Assembly: GCF_027622855.1 (NCBI RefSeq)
Contig: NZ_JAPZVR010000002.1
Span: 229,035-293,034, forward strand
Direction: 5' to 3'
Source of the DNA: Glycomyces algeriensis
Lineage (GTDB): Bacteria > Actinomycetota > Actinomycetes > Mycobacteriales > Micromonosporaceae
DNA length: 64,000 nt
The notes below the pieces were generated by a model. That model was not told the origin of the DNA. It made no database searches and saw only the letters and a list, made by a program, of their open reading frames with translations. This document shows positions 27,571-38,023 of this stretch, piece after piece (the stretch's first letter is position 1; every line of letters starts with the position of its first letter). A program made the position numbers and the translations under genes.

Positions 27571-27893
27571 GGGGCCTCCTTGGTTCGCGATTCTCGCCGA
27601 TGTCAACATCGGCGCCCCTGTGGCTGTTCCGGTCGTCGGGGCGGGAGCCCCGGCGGCTTGTCGTTGCAAGCGTGACCCAGCACAGGCCTCACGCGAGTGA
27701 GGTCCCCAAAAGAAAAGACCCCGGCGTCAGCCAGGGTCCACTCCAAGGGCACGGCGATCATGTCGCCGTACGTGACCCGTTCACCTGTCGGCTCCCCCTG
27801 AAGGGGTCCCGGCTGCGGGTGGGAGCTGGACTCCGCTTGCGGCACCGCTCGCCATAAAGATGGCACGGTGCGATCGACACGCAATACTAGCAC
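27571..27893 (-). promoter_or_regulatory. structured leader of the infC-rpmI-rplT operon
   Basis: About 320 bases with no convincing gene. A possible -10 TAGTAT lies at about 27893-27900 on the minus strand. Downstream are several hairpins, including GGCCTCAC/GTGAGGTC at 27685-27704, a terminator at 27708-27738, and a palindrome CCGATGTCAACATCGG at 27597-27612 just before the ribosome site. A 24-codon upstream frame beginning MASGAASGVQL has no ribosome site. Its layout fits control by attenuation or by L20, but the controlling signal is not identified. Confidence 0.6.
27708..27738 (-). terminator. intrinsic terminator inside the infC leader (attenuator)
   Basis: On the minus strand, a 9-bp stem (GACCCTGGC with GCCGGGGTC, one G-T pair) and a 4-nt loop are followed at once by TTTTCTTTT. 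It lies 138 bases before the infC start, so it would stop transcription early unless melted. The T-tract is unusual in this GC-rich window, which favours a real role. Confidence 0.8.
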
Positions 27894-28337
27894 CTAGCTG
27901 CGGGACTGCTCCAAGAGTGCTCGCAGGTGTTTGATCGCCGCCACAGCGCGTTCCTTGTCGCTGACCTGCACGGCCATGATCGACATCTCGTCGTCGTCCG
28001 CGAGTTCCACGGTGGCCCAAGTCATCTTGTCCGTGAAGTTGATGGCGGTGACGACCTGCCAGGGGAAGAAGCGCTTGGAGGCGACGTTGGTCACCTCGAC
28101 GCCCTTCTCGTCGGCACGCACGCGCAGGCGCAGGAAGCTGAGGGCGATGGCGGCGCCGATGACGCCGAGGCCGATCATCCCGGCCTGGTCGAGCCAGGTG
28201 ATCGCACCGCCCTCGAAGGTCTCGTTGCCGAGGGTGAAGGAGAGGGCGGTGAAGCCGACGAACGCGATGCCCGCGCCGATCCAGGCGCCGATGCGGGACT
28301 TGCGAGGTCGGTAGTCGAGTTGGCCCAGATCGCTCAT
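27894..28337 (-). CDS. PH-domain membrane protein
   Basis: 147 residues from ATG 28337 (AGGAGC 6 bases upstream); GTG 28361 with GGAGGAG is an equally good start giving 155 residues. Two TM helices (IGAWIGAGIAFVGFTALSF and GMIGLGVIGAAIALSFL) are followed by a beta-rich bacterial PH-like domain (VRADEKGVEVTNVASKRFFPWQVV). Such small proteins often sit near infC in actinobacteria; function unknown. The 3' end is close to the infC promoter region. Confidence 0.75.
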   Translation of the reverse strand: MSDLGQLDYRPRKSRIGAWIGAGIAFVGFTALSFTLGNETFEGGAITWLDQAGMIGLGVIGAAIALSFLRLRVRADEKGVEVTNVASKRFFPWQVVTAINFTDKMTWATVELADDDEMSIMAVQVSDKERAVAAIKHLRALLEQSRS

Positions 28338-28393
28338 GGTCTGCTCCTGTACGGCGGTCACGCGCGCTCCTCCATTGTCCTTCGGTTCACGGC

Positions 28394-28789
28394 TCAAGGC
28401 AATTGGTCGATCTCGAGGCCCGAGTCGAATGCAAGCAGCGTCTTCGGCTCGCCCGTCACGATGGGCCAGCCGGGGCGGTTCAGGCCACACCAGGCGACGT
28501 GCCCGGCGGCGATGTTGCCGTGCTGGCGCGAGCGCGAGAGCATGAGGCCGACGTCGCGGGCGGACTTCTGGTCGAGGTCCATGACCACGGTGACGGGCAG
28601 GCCGAGCAGCACGAGGAGGGCGTCGCGGTCGCGGCGGCGGGCCTGCGACCAGGCCTCGGCGAGGGCCCCGGAGGGGATCGCGAGGACCACGTTCTGCTCG
28701 AGCGCGGTGAAGACGACGGCCTGCGGGTAGGGCATGGACGTGGCGAAACCGACGATGGCGGACACGTCCAGGATGCGGCCGCCGATCAC
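28394..28789 (-). CDS. PIN-domain protein, VapC-like toxin candidate
   Basis: 131 residues, PIN fold: ILDVSAIVGFAT with the first acidic residue (D8), then AIPSGALAEAW with the second Glu, and the C-terminal WPIVTGEP. The third acidic residue, normally in an (A)DAxxA helix, is not obvious: the segment reads NIAAGHVAW. The GTG start overlaps the stop of the small gene upstream by 4 nt. If active it would be an RNase held by that protein. Confidence 0.7.
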   Translation of the reverse strand: MIGGRILDVSAIVGFATSMPYPQAVVFTALEQNVVLAIPSGALAEAWSQARRRDRDALLVLLGLPVTVVMDLDQKSARDVGLMLSRSRQHGNIAAGHVAWCGLNRPGWPIVTGEPKTLLAFDSGLEIDQLP

Positions 28790-29091
28790 GTATCGGCCTC
28801 TCCTTCTTTGTCGTCGACGCCGAGTTTCTCGCGGGCCCAGGCCAGGTGCTCGGCGCTGGGGGCGTGGCCCTTGCGCTCGAAGAGGTCCTGGAGCTCGCTG
28901 AGGGAGCGGTCGCGCTCGAGGCGCTCGGCGACGGCGGCGGCGACGTACTCGTCGACCGAGGAGGCCCGCCCGACCGCGACGAGGCGGCGGATCTGCTCGA
29001 GCTGGGAGCCGGAGAGCGTGACGCTCGGCCTCGTGGGCCCGGCCCCCGCGCCGGCGGGAGGATTGAGCGACGAATTGGCGCGATCGGTCAC
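28786..29091 (-). CDS. ribbon-helix-helix antitoxin candidate of the PIN pair
   Basis: 101 residues. After a disordered Pro/Gly N-terminus, RPSVTLSGSQLEQIRRLVAV and SSVDEYVAAAVAERLERDR have the strand-helix-helix pattern of CopG/VapB-type antitoxins. The C-terminal part (SLSELQDLFERKG onward) would wrap the toxin. Order (antitoxin first) and 4-nt overlap match VapBC loci. Confidence 0.7.
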   Translation of the reverse strand: MTDRANSSLNPPAGAGAGPTRPSVTLSGSQLEQIRRLVAVGRASSVDEYVAAAVAERLERDRSLSELQDLFERKGHAPSAEHLAWAREKLGVDDKEGEADT

Positions 29092-29214
29092 GATTTCCAG
29101 GGTAGCGGTGGCTCAGGCGTTCGCACTAGCCGCCATCGCCCGCTCATGTCAGTAGTACCGTCGTGGTGAGGCACATCCACCTCATCTGTCGACGATGGTC
29201 GGGAAGGACCTGTC

Positions 29215-30693
29215 ATGGCTGAGAAGAAGTCCGGCGAGCGGCCCCACGACCCCAAGTTCCCCGAGAAGTTCCTGAACTTCATGCGCACGGGCTGGGGCGC
29301 GACGGAGCTCGACGTGGCCGAGTCGGCGCAGGCGGCCTATACGGCCCGCCGCCGCGAGGCGGTCTCGGCGGCCTTCCCGGGCGAGACGGTCATCGTCCCC
29401 ACGGGGGCCGAGAAGACCCGCTCGAACGACACCTTCTTCCGCTTCCGCGCGGGCTCGGACTTCGCGTGGCTCACCGGCGACCTCGACCCCGAGGGCGTGC
29501 TGGTGCTGCACTCGAACGGGTCCGGCCACGACGCGGTGCTGTACCGGCGCCCGCGCAAGGGCTACGACTCGGACGAGTTCTTCCGCTCCGCGAAGTACGG
29601 CGAGCTGTGGATCGGCCGCAAGCGCTCGCTGCAGGAGACCAGCGTCGAACTGGGCATCGAGGTCCGCGACGTGGAGCGGCTCGACAGCGAGCTGCAGGGC
29701 CTCGAGCGCGGCAAGGTGCGCGTGCTGCGCGGCTTCGACGCGGGCGTCGATGCGCGCTTCGCGGCCGAAGAGGCGGCGCTGGGCGCCGAGGGCCACCCGC
29801 TGCTGACCCGCGACGGCGAACTCGCCGCGGTGCTCTCCGAGCTGCGCCTGGTCAAGGACGCGTGGGAGCTGGAGCAGCTGCAGGACGCGGTCGACATCAC
29901 CGTGCGCGGCTTCGAGGACGTGGCGCGCGTGCTGCCCTCGAGCGGCTCGATCCCCGAGCGGGCCCTTGAGGGCGTGTTCGGGCTGCGGTCGCGCCTGGAG
30001 GGCAACGGCCTCGGGTACGACTCGATCGTGGGCGCCGGCCCGCACGCGACGACCCTGCACTGGATCACCAACGACGGGCGCACGACGCCGGGCGAGCTGA
30101 TCCTCATGGACATGGGCGTGGAGAACAACCACCTCTACACCGCGGACGTCACGCGGACCCTGCCGGTGAGCGGGTCGTTCACGCCGCTGCAGCGGGAGGT
30201 GTACGACATCGTGCACGCGTCGCAGCAGGCGGGCATGGACGTCATCAAGCCCGGTACTGAGTTCCAGGAGATCCACCAGACCTGCATGCGGGTGCTGGCC
30301 GAGGGCCTCAAGGGCCTCGGGGTCCTGCCGGGCTCGGTCGACGAGGCGCTCGACAAGGACTCGCTGATCTACCGCCGCTGGACCCTGCACGGCTTCGGCC
30401 ACATGCTCGGCCTCGACGTGCACGACTGCGCGAACTCGCGCCCCGAGCACTACTACAAGGGCGCCGTGCAGGAGGACTTCGTGCTCACCGTCGAACCGGG
30501 CCTGTACTTCCAGGCCAACGACGAGCTGGTGCCGGAGGAGCTCCGCGGCGTGGGCATCCGCATCGAGGACGACGTGCGGGTCACCGCCGAGGGCTGCGAG
30601 AACCTCTCGGCCGGGCTGCCGCGCACGTCGGACGAGGTGGAGACCTGGCTGGCCGCCCAGCGTGAAGCCGGTCCGCGCCTCGCCGGAGCCTGA
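29215..30693 (+). CDS. pepP: Xaa-Pro aminopeptidase (M24B)
   Basis: 492 residues. It removes N-terminal residues before proline. N-terminal aminopeptidase-P domain (about 40-190), then the pita-bread catalytic domain with the dinuclear metal ligands in LILMDMGVENNHLYTADVTR (two Asp), GFGHMLGLDVHD (His), TVEPGLYF (Glu) and GIRIEDDVRV (Glu). No signal peptide, so cytosolic. The N-terminal KFLNFMRTGWG is typical of actinobacterial PepP. Single gene. Confidence 0.93.
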   Translation: MAEKKSGERPHDPKFPEKFLNFMRTGWGATELDVAESAQAAYTARRREAVSAAFPGETVIVPTGAEKTRSNDTFFRFRAGSDFAWLTGDLDPEGVLVLHSNGSGHDAVLYRRPRKGYDSDEFFRSAKYGELWIGRKRSLQETSVELGIEVRDVERLDSELQGLERGKVRVLRGFDAGVDARFAAEEAALGAEGHPLLTRDGELAAVLSELRLVKDAWELEQLQDAVDITVRGFEDVARVLPSSGSIPERALEGVFGLRSRLEGNGLGYDSIVGAGPHATTLHWITNDGRTTPGELILMDMGVENNHLYTADVTRTLPVSGSFTPLQREVYDIVHASQQAGMDVIKPGTEFQEIHQTCMRVLAEGLKGLGVLPGSVDEALDKDSLIYRRWTLHGFGHMLGLDVHDCANSRPEHYYKGAVQEDFVLTVEPGLYFQANDELVPEELRGVGIRIEDDVRVTAEGCENLSAGLPRTSDEVETWLAAQREAGPRLAGA

Positions 30694-30697
30694 TCCT

Positions 30698-30713
30698 ATA
30701 GGATATATCCTAT
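30698..30713. promoter_or_regulatory. perfect 16-bp palindrome, orphan operator-like site
   Basis: ATAGGATATATCCTAT, perfectly self-complementary, 5 bases after the pepP stop. It overlaps a second 12-bp palindrome ATCCTATAGGAT (30693-30704). AT-rich in a GC-rich setting and similar in style to GntR-family operators. No promoter or regulator gene is next to it. Confidence 0.5.
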
Positions 30714-30817
30714 GTGATCCGGCGCAGTGAGGCTGGGCACAGGGTCGCCGCAGGCCCCGAAAACCTCCCGCGTATAGTCCGAATTAAGACTTATATCCAC
30801 CGCACCGGGCCGGCGGT

Positions 30818-30848
30818 GGCAGGCGCACCGCACACCAAATCGCCTGCC
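30818..30848 (+). terminator. possible terminator hairpin downstream of pepP
   Basis: An 8-bp stem GGCAGGCG with CGCCTGCC around a 15-nt loop, extendable with mismatches. It lies 125 bases after pepP, in the 396-bp pepP-acnA spacer. Confidence 0.4.
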
Positions 30849-31001
30849 GCCGTCGGCCTTCAATCTCCCTCACGGCCCGGACGCGTTCTCCTGCAACAGG
30901 ATCGAGCCTCCCAGTCCCTCGTTAGGCTCGGCTAAGCAACCCCTTGGAAACGCCGGGTGCTACAGTTGGCTCCGTAAATAAGACGGACGTACTGTTTTAG
31001 A

Positions 31002-31062
31002 GTCGGCGGCTCTGCCCGACCCCGGTTCCCGGCCCTTCAGGTTGGGGCAGACTGAAGCCGAC
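31002..31062 (+). promoter_or_regulatory. structured 5' leader before acnA
   Basis: Nested complementary arms: GTCGGC (31002-31007) with GCCGAC (31057-31062), and TCTGCCC (31011-31017) with GGGCAGA (31045-31051). They close 16 bases before the GAGGAG ribosome site of acnA. It could be a terminator, a protein-binding element or an mRNA stability element. The -10 is not certain (TACAGT at 30961-30966 is one option). Confidence 0.45.
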
Positions 31063-31089
31063 CTTCAAATCCTGAATCGAGGAGCTCTC

Positions 31090-33813
<2,724 letters not shown>

Positions 33814-33826
33814 CACCGTGAACGAC

Positions 33827-33862
33827 AGCGAGGGGCGGACCGGCAACGGTCCGCCCCTCGCT
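33827..33862 (+). terminator. terminator after acnA
   Basis: A perfect 15-bp stem, AGCGAGGGGCGGACC with GGTCCGCCCCTCGCT, around GGCAAC, 13 bases after the stop. Confidence 0.92.
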
Positions 33863-33954
33863 TCGTCCCCCGCCTGAATCCGGCGACGCCCGCGCCCGCC
33901 CTCCTCGGCGTGCCCGCCGCCGGCCGACCCCCACCGTTCGCAAAGGAGCGCACC

Positions 33955-34347
33955 ATGAACCCGCAGCGCGGCACCTCGCCGTTCGGATACGGCGTCCACC
34001 ATGTGCAACTGGCCATCCGCCCCGCGGGCGAGGACGCCGCCCGCGCGTTCTACGTCGGGGTCCTCGGCATGACCGAGGTTGCGAAGCCGTCGGAGCTCGC
34101 CAAACGCGGCGGCCTGTGGCTGCGCACCGACGCCCTCGAACTCCACCTCGGCGTCGACGCGGGCCACGTGCCCTCCGCGAAGGCCCACCCCGGCATCCTC
34201 GTCGCCGACCTCGACGCGCTCGCCGCCCGCCTCGCCGCCGCCGGATGCCCGGTCGAGTGGGACGCCGACTTCATCGGCTACCGCCGCTGCTACTCCCGCG
34301 ACCCGTTCGGCAACCGGCTCGAGTTCCTGACGCCCCTCGCCGACTGA
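33955..34347 (+). CDS. VOC/glyoxalase-fold protein
   Basis: 130 residues. ATG 33955 with AAAGGAG upstream. Two beta-alpha-beta-beta-beta modules: GVHHVQLAIRPAGEDAARAFYVGVLGM and HPGILVADLDALAARLAA, ending in RDPFGNRLEFLTP with the metal-binding Glu. Typical of small glyoxalase/dioxygenase-like enzymes; the substrate cannot be assigned. Isolated by the acnA terminator upstream. Confidence 0.85.
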   Translation: MNPQRGTSPFGYGVHHVQLAIRPAGEDAARAFYVGVLGMTEVAKPSELAKRGGLWLRTDALELHLGVDAGHVPSAKAHPGILVADLDALAARLAAAGCPVEWDADFIGYRRCYSRDPFGNRLEFLTPLAD

Positions 34348-34440
34348 GGCCCCGCGCCGAAAACCCGGTCGACTGGGGTGCGACTGGGTTTCGCCCCCGG
34401 CCGTTGACGGCGGGTTCGGAGCGCTGGCAGGCTGCTTCTC

Positions 34441-34896
34441 ATGAGTGCGGATTACGAACTGGCGCAAGTGAACATCGGGCGGATCCTGGCCCCCTTCGAC
34501 AGCGAGGCGATGTACGGGTTCACTTCGAAGCTGGAAGAGGTGAACGCCGTCGCGGACGGCGCCGAGGGGTTCGTCTGGCGCCTGGTCGACGAGGGCGGGG
34601 CCGACGCGACCGACTTCCGGGTGTTCGGCGACGAGTGGCTCGCGGTCAACCTCTCGGTGTGGACCTCGCCGGAGGCCTTGCACGCCTACGTCTTCGGACC
34701 CGAGCACCGCGCGATGCTCAAGCGGCGGCGCGAGTGGTTCGCGCACCTCGCCGAGGCGTACTCCGCGATGTGGTGGGTCCCGGCCGGGCACCGGCCGGCC
34801 CTGCCCGAGGCGGAGAAGCGGCTGACGATCCTGCGTGAGAAGGGCCCGACCGCCGAGGCCTTCACCATGAAGGAATCGTTCCCGGAGCCTGCGTAG
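34441..34896 (+). CDS. DUF3291 protein
   Basis: 151 residues. The N-terminal YELAQVNIGRILAPFDSEAM and central AVNLSVWTSPEALHAYVF, then HRAMLKRRREWF, match DUF3291, a ferredoxin-like (dimeric alpha-beta barrel) fold found in monooxygenase-like proteins. Function unknown. Its last five codons and TAG form the start of the first unit of a 33-bp tandem repeat, so the array grew from this gene's 3' end. Confidence 0.85.
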   Translation: MSADYELAQVNIGRILAPFDSEAMYGFTSKLEEVNAVADGAEGFVWRLVDEGGADATDFRVFGDEWLAVNLSVWTSPEALHAYVFGPEHRAMLKRRREWFAHLAEAYSAMWWVPAGHRPALPEAEKRLTILREKGPTAEAFTMKESFPEPA

Positions 34897-35078
34897 GGAA
34901 CCAGGAAGCAGAGTCCGGAGCCTGCGTAGGGAACCAGGGAGCACAGTCCGGAGCCTGCGTAGGGAACCAGGAAGCGCAGTCCGGAGCCTGCGTACGGAAC
35001 CAGGGAGCACAGTCCGGAGCCTGCGTAGGGAACCAGGAAGCGCAGTCCGGAGCCTGCGTACGGAACCAGGAAGCACAG
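34881..35078. repeat. six-copy 33-bp tandem repeat
   Basis: Units start at 34881, 34914, 34947, 34980, 35013 and 35046. Each begins (T/C)CCGGAGCCTGCGTA(G/C)GG and continues AACCAGG(A/G)AGC(A/G)CAG. Units differ at only four or so positions, and adjacent copies alternate variants, pointing to amplification in blocks. There are no spacers, so it is not CRISPR. The length is 11 codons, so frames stay open through it on both strands. Confidence 0.95.
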
Positions 35079-35147
35079 TGCAGCACCTGGCGAGTGAAGG
35101 GCCTCACCCAGCGGAATCGCCCGCTCGGCGCGGTCGTTCCACTAGAG

Positions 35148-36227
35148 GTGAATCGCGAGGTCGAGGTCGTCGTCATCGGGGCCGGGCAGGCCGGGCTCTC
35201 GGCCGCCTACTACCTGCGCCGGCACTTCGCACCCGGGACCGGGTTTGCGGTCCTCGACCATGCCCCGCACGCGGGCGGGGCGTGGCAGTTCCGGTGGCCG
35301 ACGCTGACGTTCGCGACCGTGAACGGGGTGTACCGGCTGCCCGGCATGGACGTCCCCGAACCCGAGCCGACCACCCCCGTCTCCGGCGTGATCTCGCAGT
35401 ACTTCACCGACTACGAGCGCGAGTTCGACCTGCGCGTGCAGCGGCCCGTGTCCGTGAGCGCGGTGCGGTCCCTCCCCGACGAGCGCCTCGAGGTCGTCAC
35501 CGACCGGGGCACCTGGATCACCCGCGCGCTCATCAACGCCACCGGCACCTGGGAGCGCCCGTTCTGGCCCCGCTACGCGGGGCAGGACCGGTTCAATGGC
35601 AGGCAGCTGCACACCGCGCAGTACCGCGGCCCCGACGAGTTCGCGGGGCGGCGCGTCGCGGTAGTCGGCGGCGGGATCTCCGGGATCCAGCACCTGCTCG
35701 AGATCGACCCGCTCGCCGCGTCCACGCACTGGATCACCCGGCGCGAACCGCAGTGGCGCTCAGGGGACTTCAACCCCGACCGGGGCCGCGAGGCCGTCGC
35801 GATGGTCGAGGAGCGGGTGCGGCGCGGGCTGCGGCCGCAGTCGGTCATCAGCGTCACCGGGGTGCCGATGACGCCCGCGATCCGGGCCGCGCGCGAAGCG
35901 GGCGTGCTCGACCGCCTGCCGATGTTCGACCAGATCACGCCTGACGGTCTGCGCTGGGACGACGGCCGCTTCATCGCCGTCGACACGATCCTGTGGGCCA
36001 CCGGGTTCCGGGCGGCGCTTGACCACCTCGCGCCGTTGAAGCTCCGCGGATCGGGCGGCGGGATAATCATGGACGGCACGCGGGTGGCGGCCGATCCGCG
36101 CGTGCATTTGGTGGGGTACGGCCCGTCGGCCAGCACCGTCGGCGCGAACCGGGCCGGGAGGGCCGCGGTCAGTGCGATCCGCGCGTTCCTCGGTGCGACG
36201 TCCGCTCCCGCCGCGGCACGAGTCTGA
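35148..36227 (+). CDS. flavoprotein monooxygenase-like oxidoreductase
   Basis: 359 residues from GTG 35148; a GTG at 35094 would add 18 residues. Two Rossmann motifs: FAD site VVVIGAGQAGLSAAYYL near the N-terminus and NADPH site VAVVGGGISGIQHL in the middle, with HAGGAWQFRW after the first and TILWATGFR near the end. This is the layout of the CzcO/flavin-monooxygenase-like family. Substrate unknown. The 3' end overlaps the convergent EEP gene by 59 bp. The 33-bp repeat array ends about 70 bp before its start. Confidence 0.82.
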   Translation: MNREVEVVVIGAGQAGLSAAYYLRRHFAPGTGFAVLDHAPHAGGAWQFRWPTLTFATVNGVYRLPGMDVPEPEPTTPVSGVISQYFTDYEREFDLRVQRPVSVSAVRSLPDERLEVVTDRGTWITRALINATGTWERPFWPRYAGQDRFNGRQLHTAQYRGPDEFAGRRVAVVGGGISGIQHLLEIDPLAASTHWITRREPQWRSGDFNPDRGREAVAMVEERVRRGLRPQSVISVTGVPMTPAIRAAREAGVLDRLPMFDQITPDGLRWDDGRFIAVDTILWATGFRAALDHLAPLKLRGSGGGIIMDGTRVAADPRVHLVGYGPSASTVGANRAGRAAVSAIRAFLGATSAPAAARV

Positions 36228-37071
36228 TCAGCGCCTGCACCGGCCAGTGGTCGGAAGGGGTCAGATCGCCCTCGGCGTAAGCGTTCACGCCGGCCCGGTG
36301 GATCTCGACGGCGCAGTCCTCGCTGGACCGGGCGAGGATCCAGTCCATGCGGGTGGGGCCCTCGGTGGGCTGGGAGCGCCAGCGGTTGAACGTGGCCCAG
36401 TCCGGGGTGAGGCGTTCGTCCGCGTGCTCCCAGGCGTCGGCGAGGCCGCCCCCGGTCAGGGCCCGGTGGGTCGCGGAATCGGGGCCGCAGTTGAAGTCCC
36501 CGGCCACGATCACGGGGTCGAGGAAGGGCTCGATCGTGTCCAGGAGTATCCGCGCGCCCTTGCGGCGGGCCTTCTCGGAGCGGTGGTCGAAGTGGTTGTC
36601 GACCACGTAGAGCCGGCGTCCGGTCGCGCGGTCCTCCAGGTGCACCCAGGTGAGCATCCGGATGGTGCCGCTTCCCCAGTTGCGCGAGCCGATCACGTTG
36701 GGGTGCTTGGAGAGCCAGAGGTGGTCGTATTCGAGCGGGAGGAGCCGGGAGGCGTCCCAGAAGATCGCGGTGGCCTCGCTGCGGGAGCCGCCGCCGCGGC
36801 CGAGGTGGACCCAGTCGTAGCCGTCGAGGTCCTCGCGGAGCTCGAGGAGCTGGCGGTAGCGGCCTTCCTGGGTGCAGATGATCGAGGGCAGTTCGTTCTC
36901 GAGCACGGCCTTGACGAGGGGGCGGCGCTTCCACCACGAGTGCGGGGCGCGGCCGGAGGCGGACTTGAGGTTGTAGGTCATGACGTGCAGGAACGGTGGA
37001 TCGACAGGCCCCAGGAGCGAGTGCGGCCCGTTCCTGGCGCCCTCCGGGGCGGCGGTCAGCGCGTCGTTCAC
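36169..37071 (-). CDS. endonuclease/exonuclease/phosphatase-fold protein (cytosolic paralogue)
   Basis: 300 residues. EEP fold with motifs MTYNLKSASG, IICTQEG (Glu for the metal), YVVDNHFDHRS, VIVAGDFNCGP and TPSDHWPVQAL with the catalytic Asp-His. No signal peptide. The family includes DNA repair nucleases, sphingomyelinases and inositol phosphatases; the substrate cannot be told. It is a tandem paralogue of the next gene upstream, 40 bp apart, and overlaps the convergent flavoprotein by 59 bp. Confidence 0.85.
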   Translation of the reverse strand: MNDALTAAPEGARNGPHSLLGPVDPPFLHVMTYNLKSASGRAPHSWWKRRPLVKAVLENELPSIICTQEGRYRQLLELREDLDGYDWVHLGRGGGSRSEATAIFWDASRLLPLEYDHLWLSKHPNVIGSRNWGSGTIRMLTWVHLEDRATGRRLYVVDNHFDHRSEKARRKGARILLDTIEPFLDPVIVAGDFNCGPDSATHRALTGGGLADAWEHADERLTPDWATFNRWRSQPTEGPTRMDWILARSSEDCAVEIHRAGVNAYAEGDLTPSDHWPVQALIRLVPRRERTSHRGTRGSH

Positions 37072-37111
37072 CTTTTCAAGGGTATTAGCGCGGCCGCCGC
37101 CTCGGAGTCCT

Positions 37112-38023
37112 TTACGGGAGCTCGATGAGCGCCTGCGCCGGCCAGTGGTCGGAGGGGGTGCGCCCGTCCCTGGTGTAGGTGTTCACGCCGGCCTTGAGGA
37201 TCCGCACCTCTGGGGTGGTGAGGATCCAGTCGATGCGCCGCTCCTCCTCGGTGGGGACCGGGTTCCAACCGTTCCAGGTGCCGTAGACGGGGGTGACCGG
37301 CTCCTCGGCGGCGAGCATGGTGTCGACGAGGCCGCCGTCGGTGAAGATCTGGTGGATCGGGGTGTCCGGGGTGTTGTTGAAGTCCCCGGCGACGATCACC
37401 GGGGAGGTCCACGCGCTGATGACGTCGAGGTTCATCTGCGCGCCCTGCTGCCGCGAGTCCTCGGACTGGTGGTCGAAGTGGTTGTTGACGACGTAGAAGT
37501 CCTTGCCGGTGCGCAGGTCCTGGAAGCGGACCCAGGTGAGCATCCGGACGACGTTGTTGCCCCAGCTCCGGGAGCCGATGAGCAGCGGTGTGTCCGAGAG
37601 CCACAGGTGGTCGTACTCGAGGGCCTTGAGGCGCCGCCGGTCCCAGAAGACCGCGGTGGCCTCGCTCTTGGAGCCGCCGAGGCGGCCGAGGTGGATCCAG
37701 TCGTGGTCCTTGAGGTCCTCGAGGACGTCCTGGTTCTGCGCGTACAGGCCCTCCTGCGTGAACAGGACGGTCGGCCGCTCCTTCTCGAGGAGCGCCTTGA
37801 CGAGGGGGCGGCGCTCGTCCCAGGTGCGCGGCGAGGGGTCGCCGCCTTCGTAGCGGAGGTTGAAGGTGATGAGGTGGAGCCGGTCGCCGCGGGGTGCGCC
37901 GATGAGGGCGCCGCCGTAGGCCTCCTCGGCCTGGGCGGTGCCGGCGAGCGCGCCGGAGGCTACGGCGGAGGCGCCGACCGCGAGGCCGGCGCCGAGGACA
38001 TTCCGTCTACTGAGGATGGTCAT
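37112..38023 (-). CDS. Tat-exported endonuclease/exonuclease/phosphatase-fold protein
   Basis: 303 residues from ATG 38023 (AGAGG just upstream). A Tat signal (LSRRNVLGAGLAVGASAVAS, cleavage near AQAEE) exports the folded enzyme. The EEP motifs LITFNLRYEG, LFTQEG, YVVNNHFDHQS, VIVAGDFNNTP and TPSDHWPAQAL are complete. It shares long stretches with the cytosolic paralogue downstream, such as EYDHLWLS, IGSR-WG and RMLTWV, so the pair arose by duplication and then gained or lost export. Confidence 0.88.
   Translation of the reverse strand: MTILSRRNVLGAGLAVGASAVASGALAGTAQAEEAYGGALIGAPRGDRLHLITFNLRYEGGDPSPRTWDERRPLVKALLEKERPTVLFTQEGLYAQNQDVLEDLKDHDWIHLGRLGGSKSEATAVFWDRRRLKALEYDHLWLSDTPLLIGSRSWGNNVVRMLTWVRFQDLRTGKDFYVVNNHFDHQSEDSRQQGAQMNLDVISAWTSPVIVAGDFNNTPDTPIHQIFTDGGLVDTMLAAEEPVTPVYGTWNGWNPVPTEEERRIDWILTTPEVRILKAGVNTYTRDGRTPSDHWPAQALIELP

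Noticed and set aside
27603-27893. 96-codon minus-strand frame in the infC leader
   Set aside because: It begins within the promoter-like region, has no ribosome site and covers the terminator hairpin; the leader is more likely RNA structure.
34881-35078. CRISPR array
   Set aside because: Units are contiguous with no spacers, and there are no cas genes.
34862-35176. 104-codon minus-strand frame with an 11-residue repeat (family FPTQAPDCASW)
   Set aside because: The repeat is the 33-bp tandem array read on the other strand; no ribosome site and no matching domain. Kept only as a remark because 33 bases keeps all frames open.
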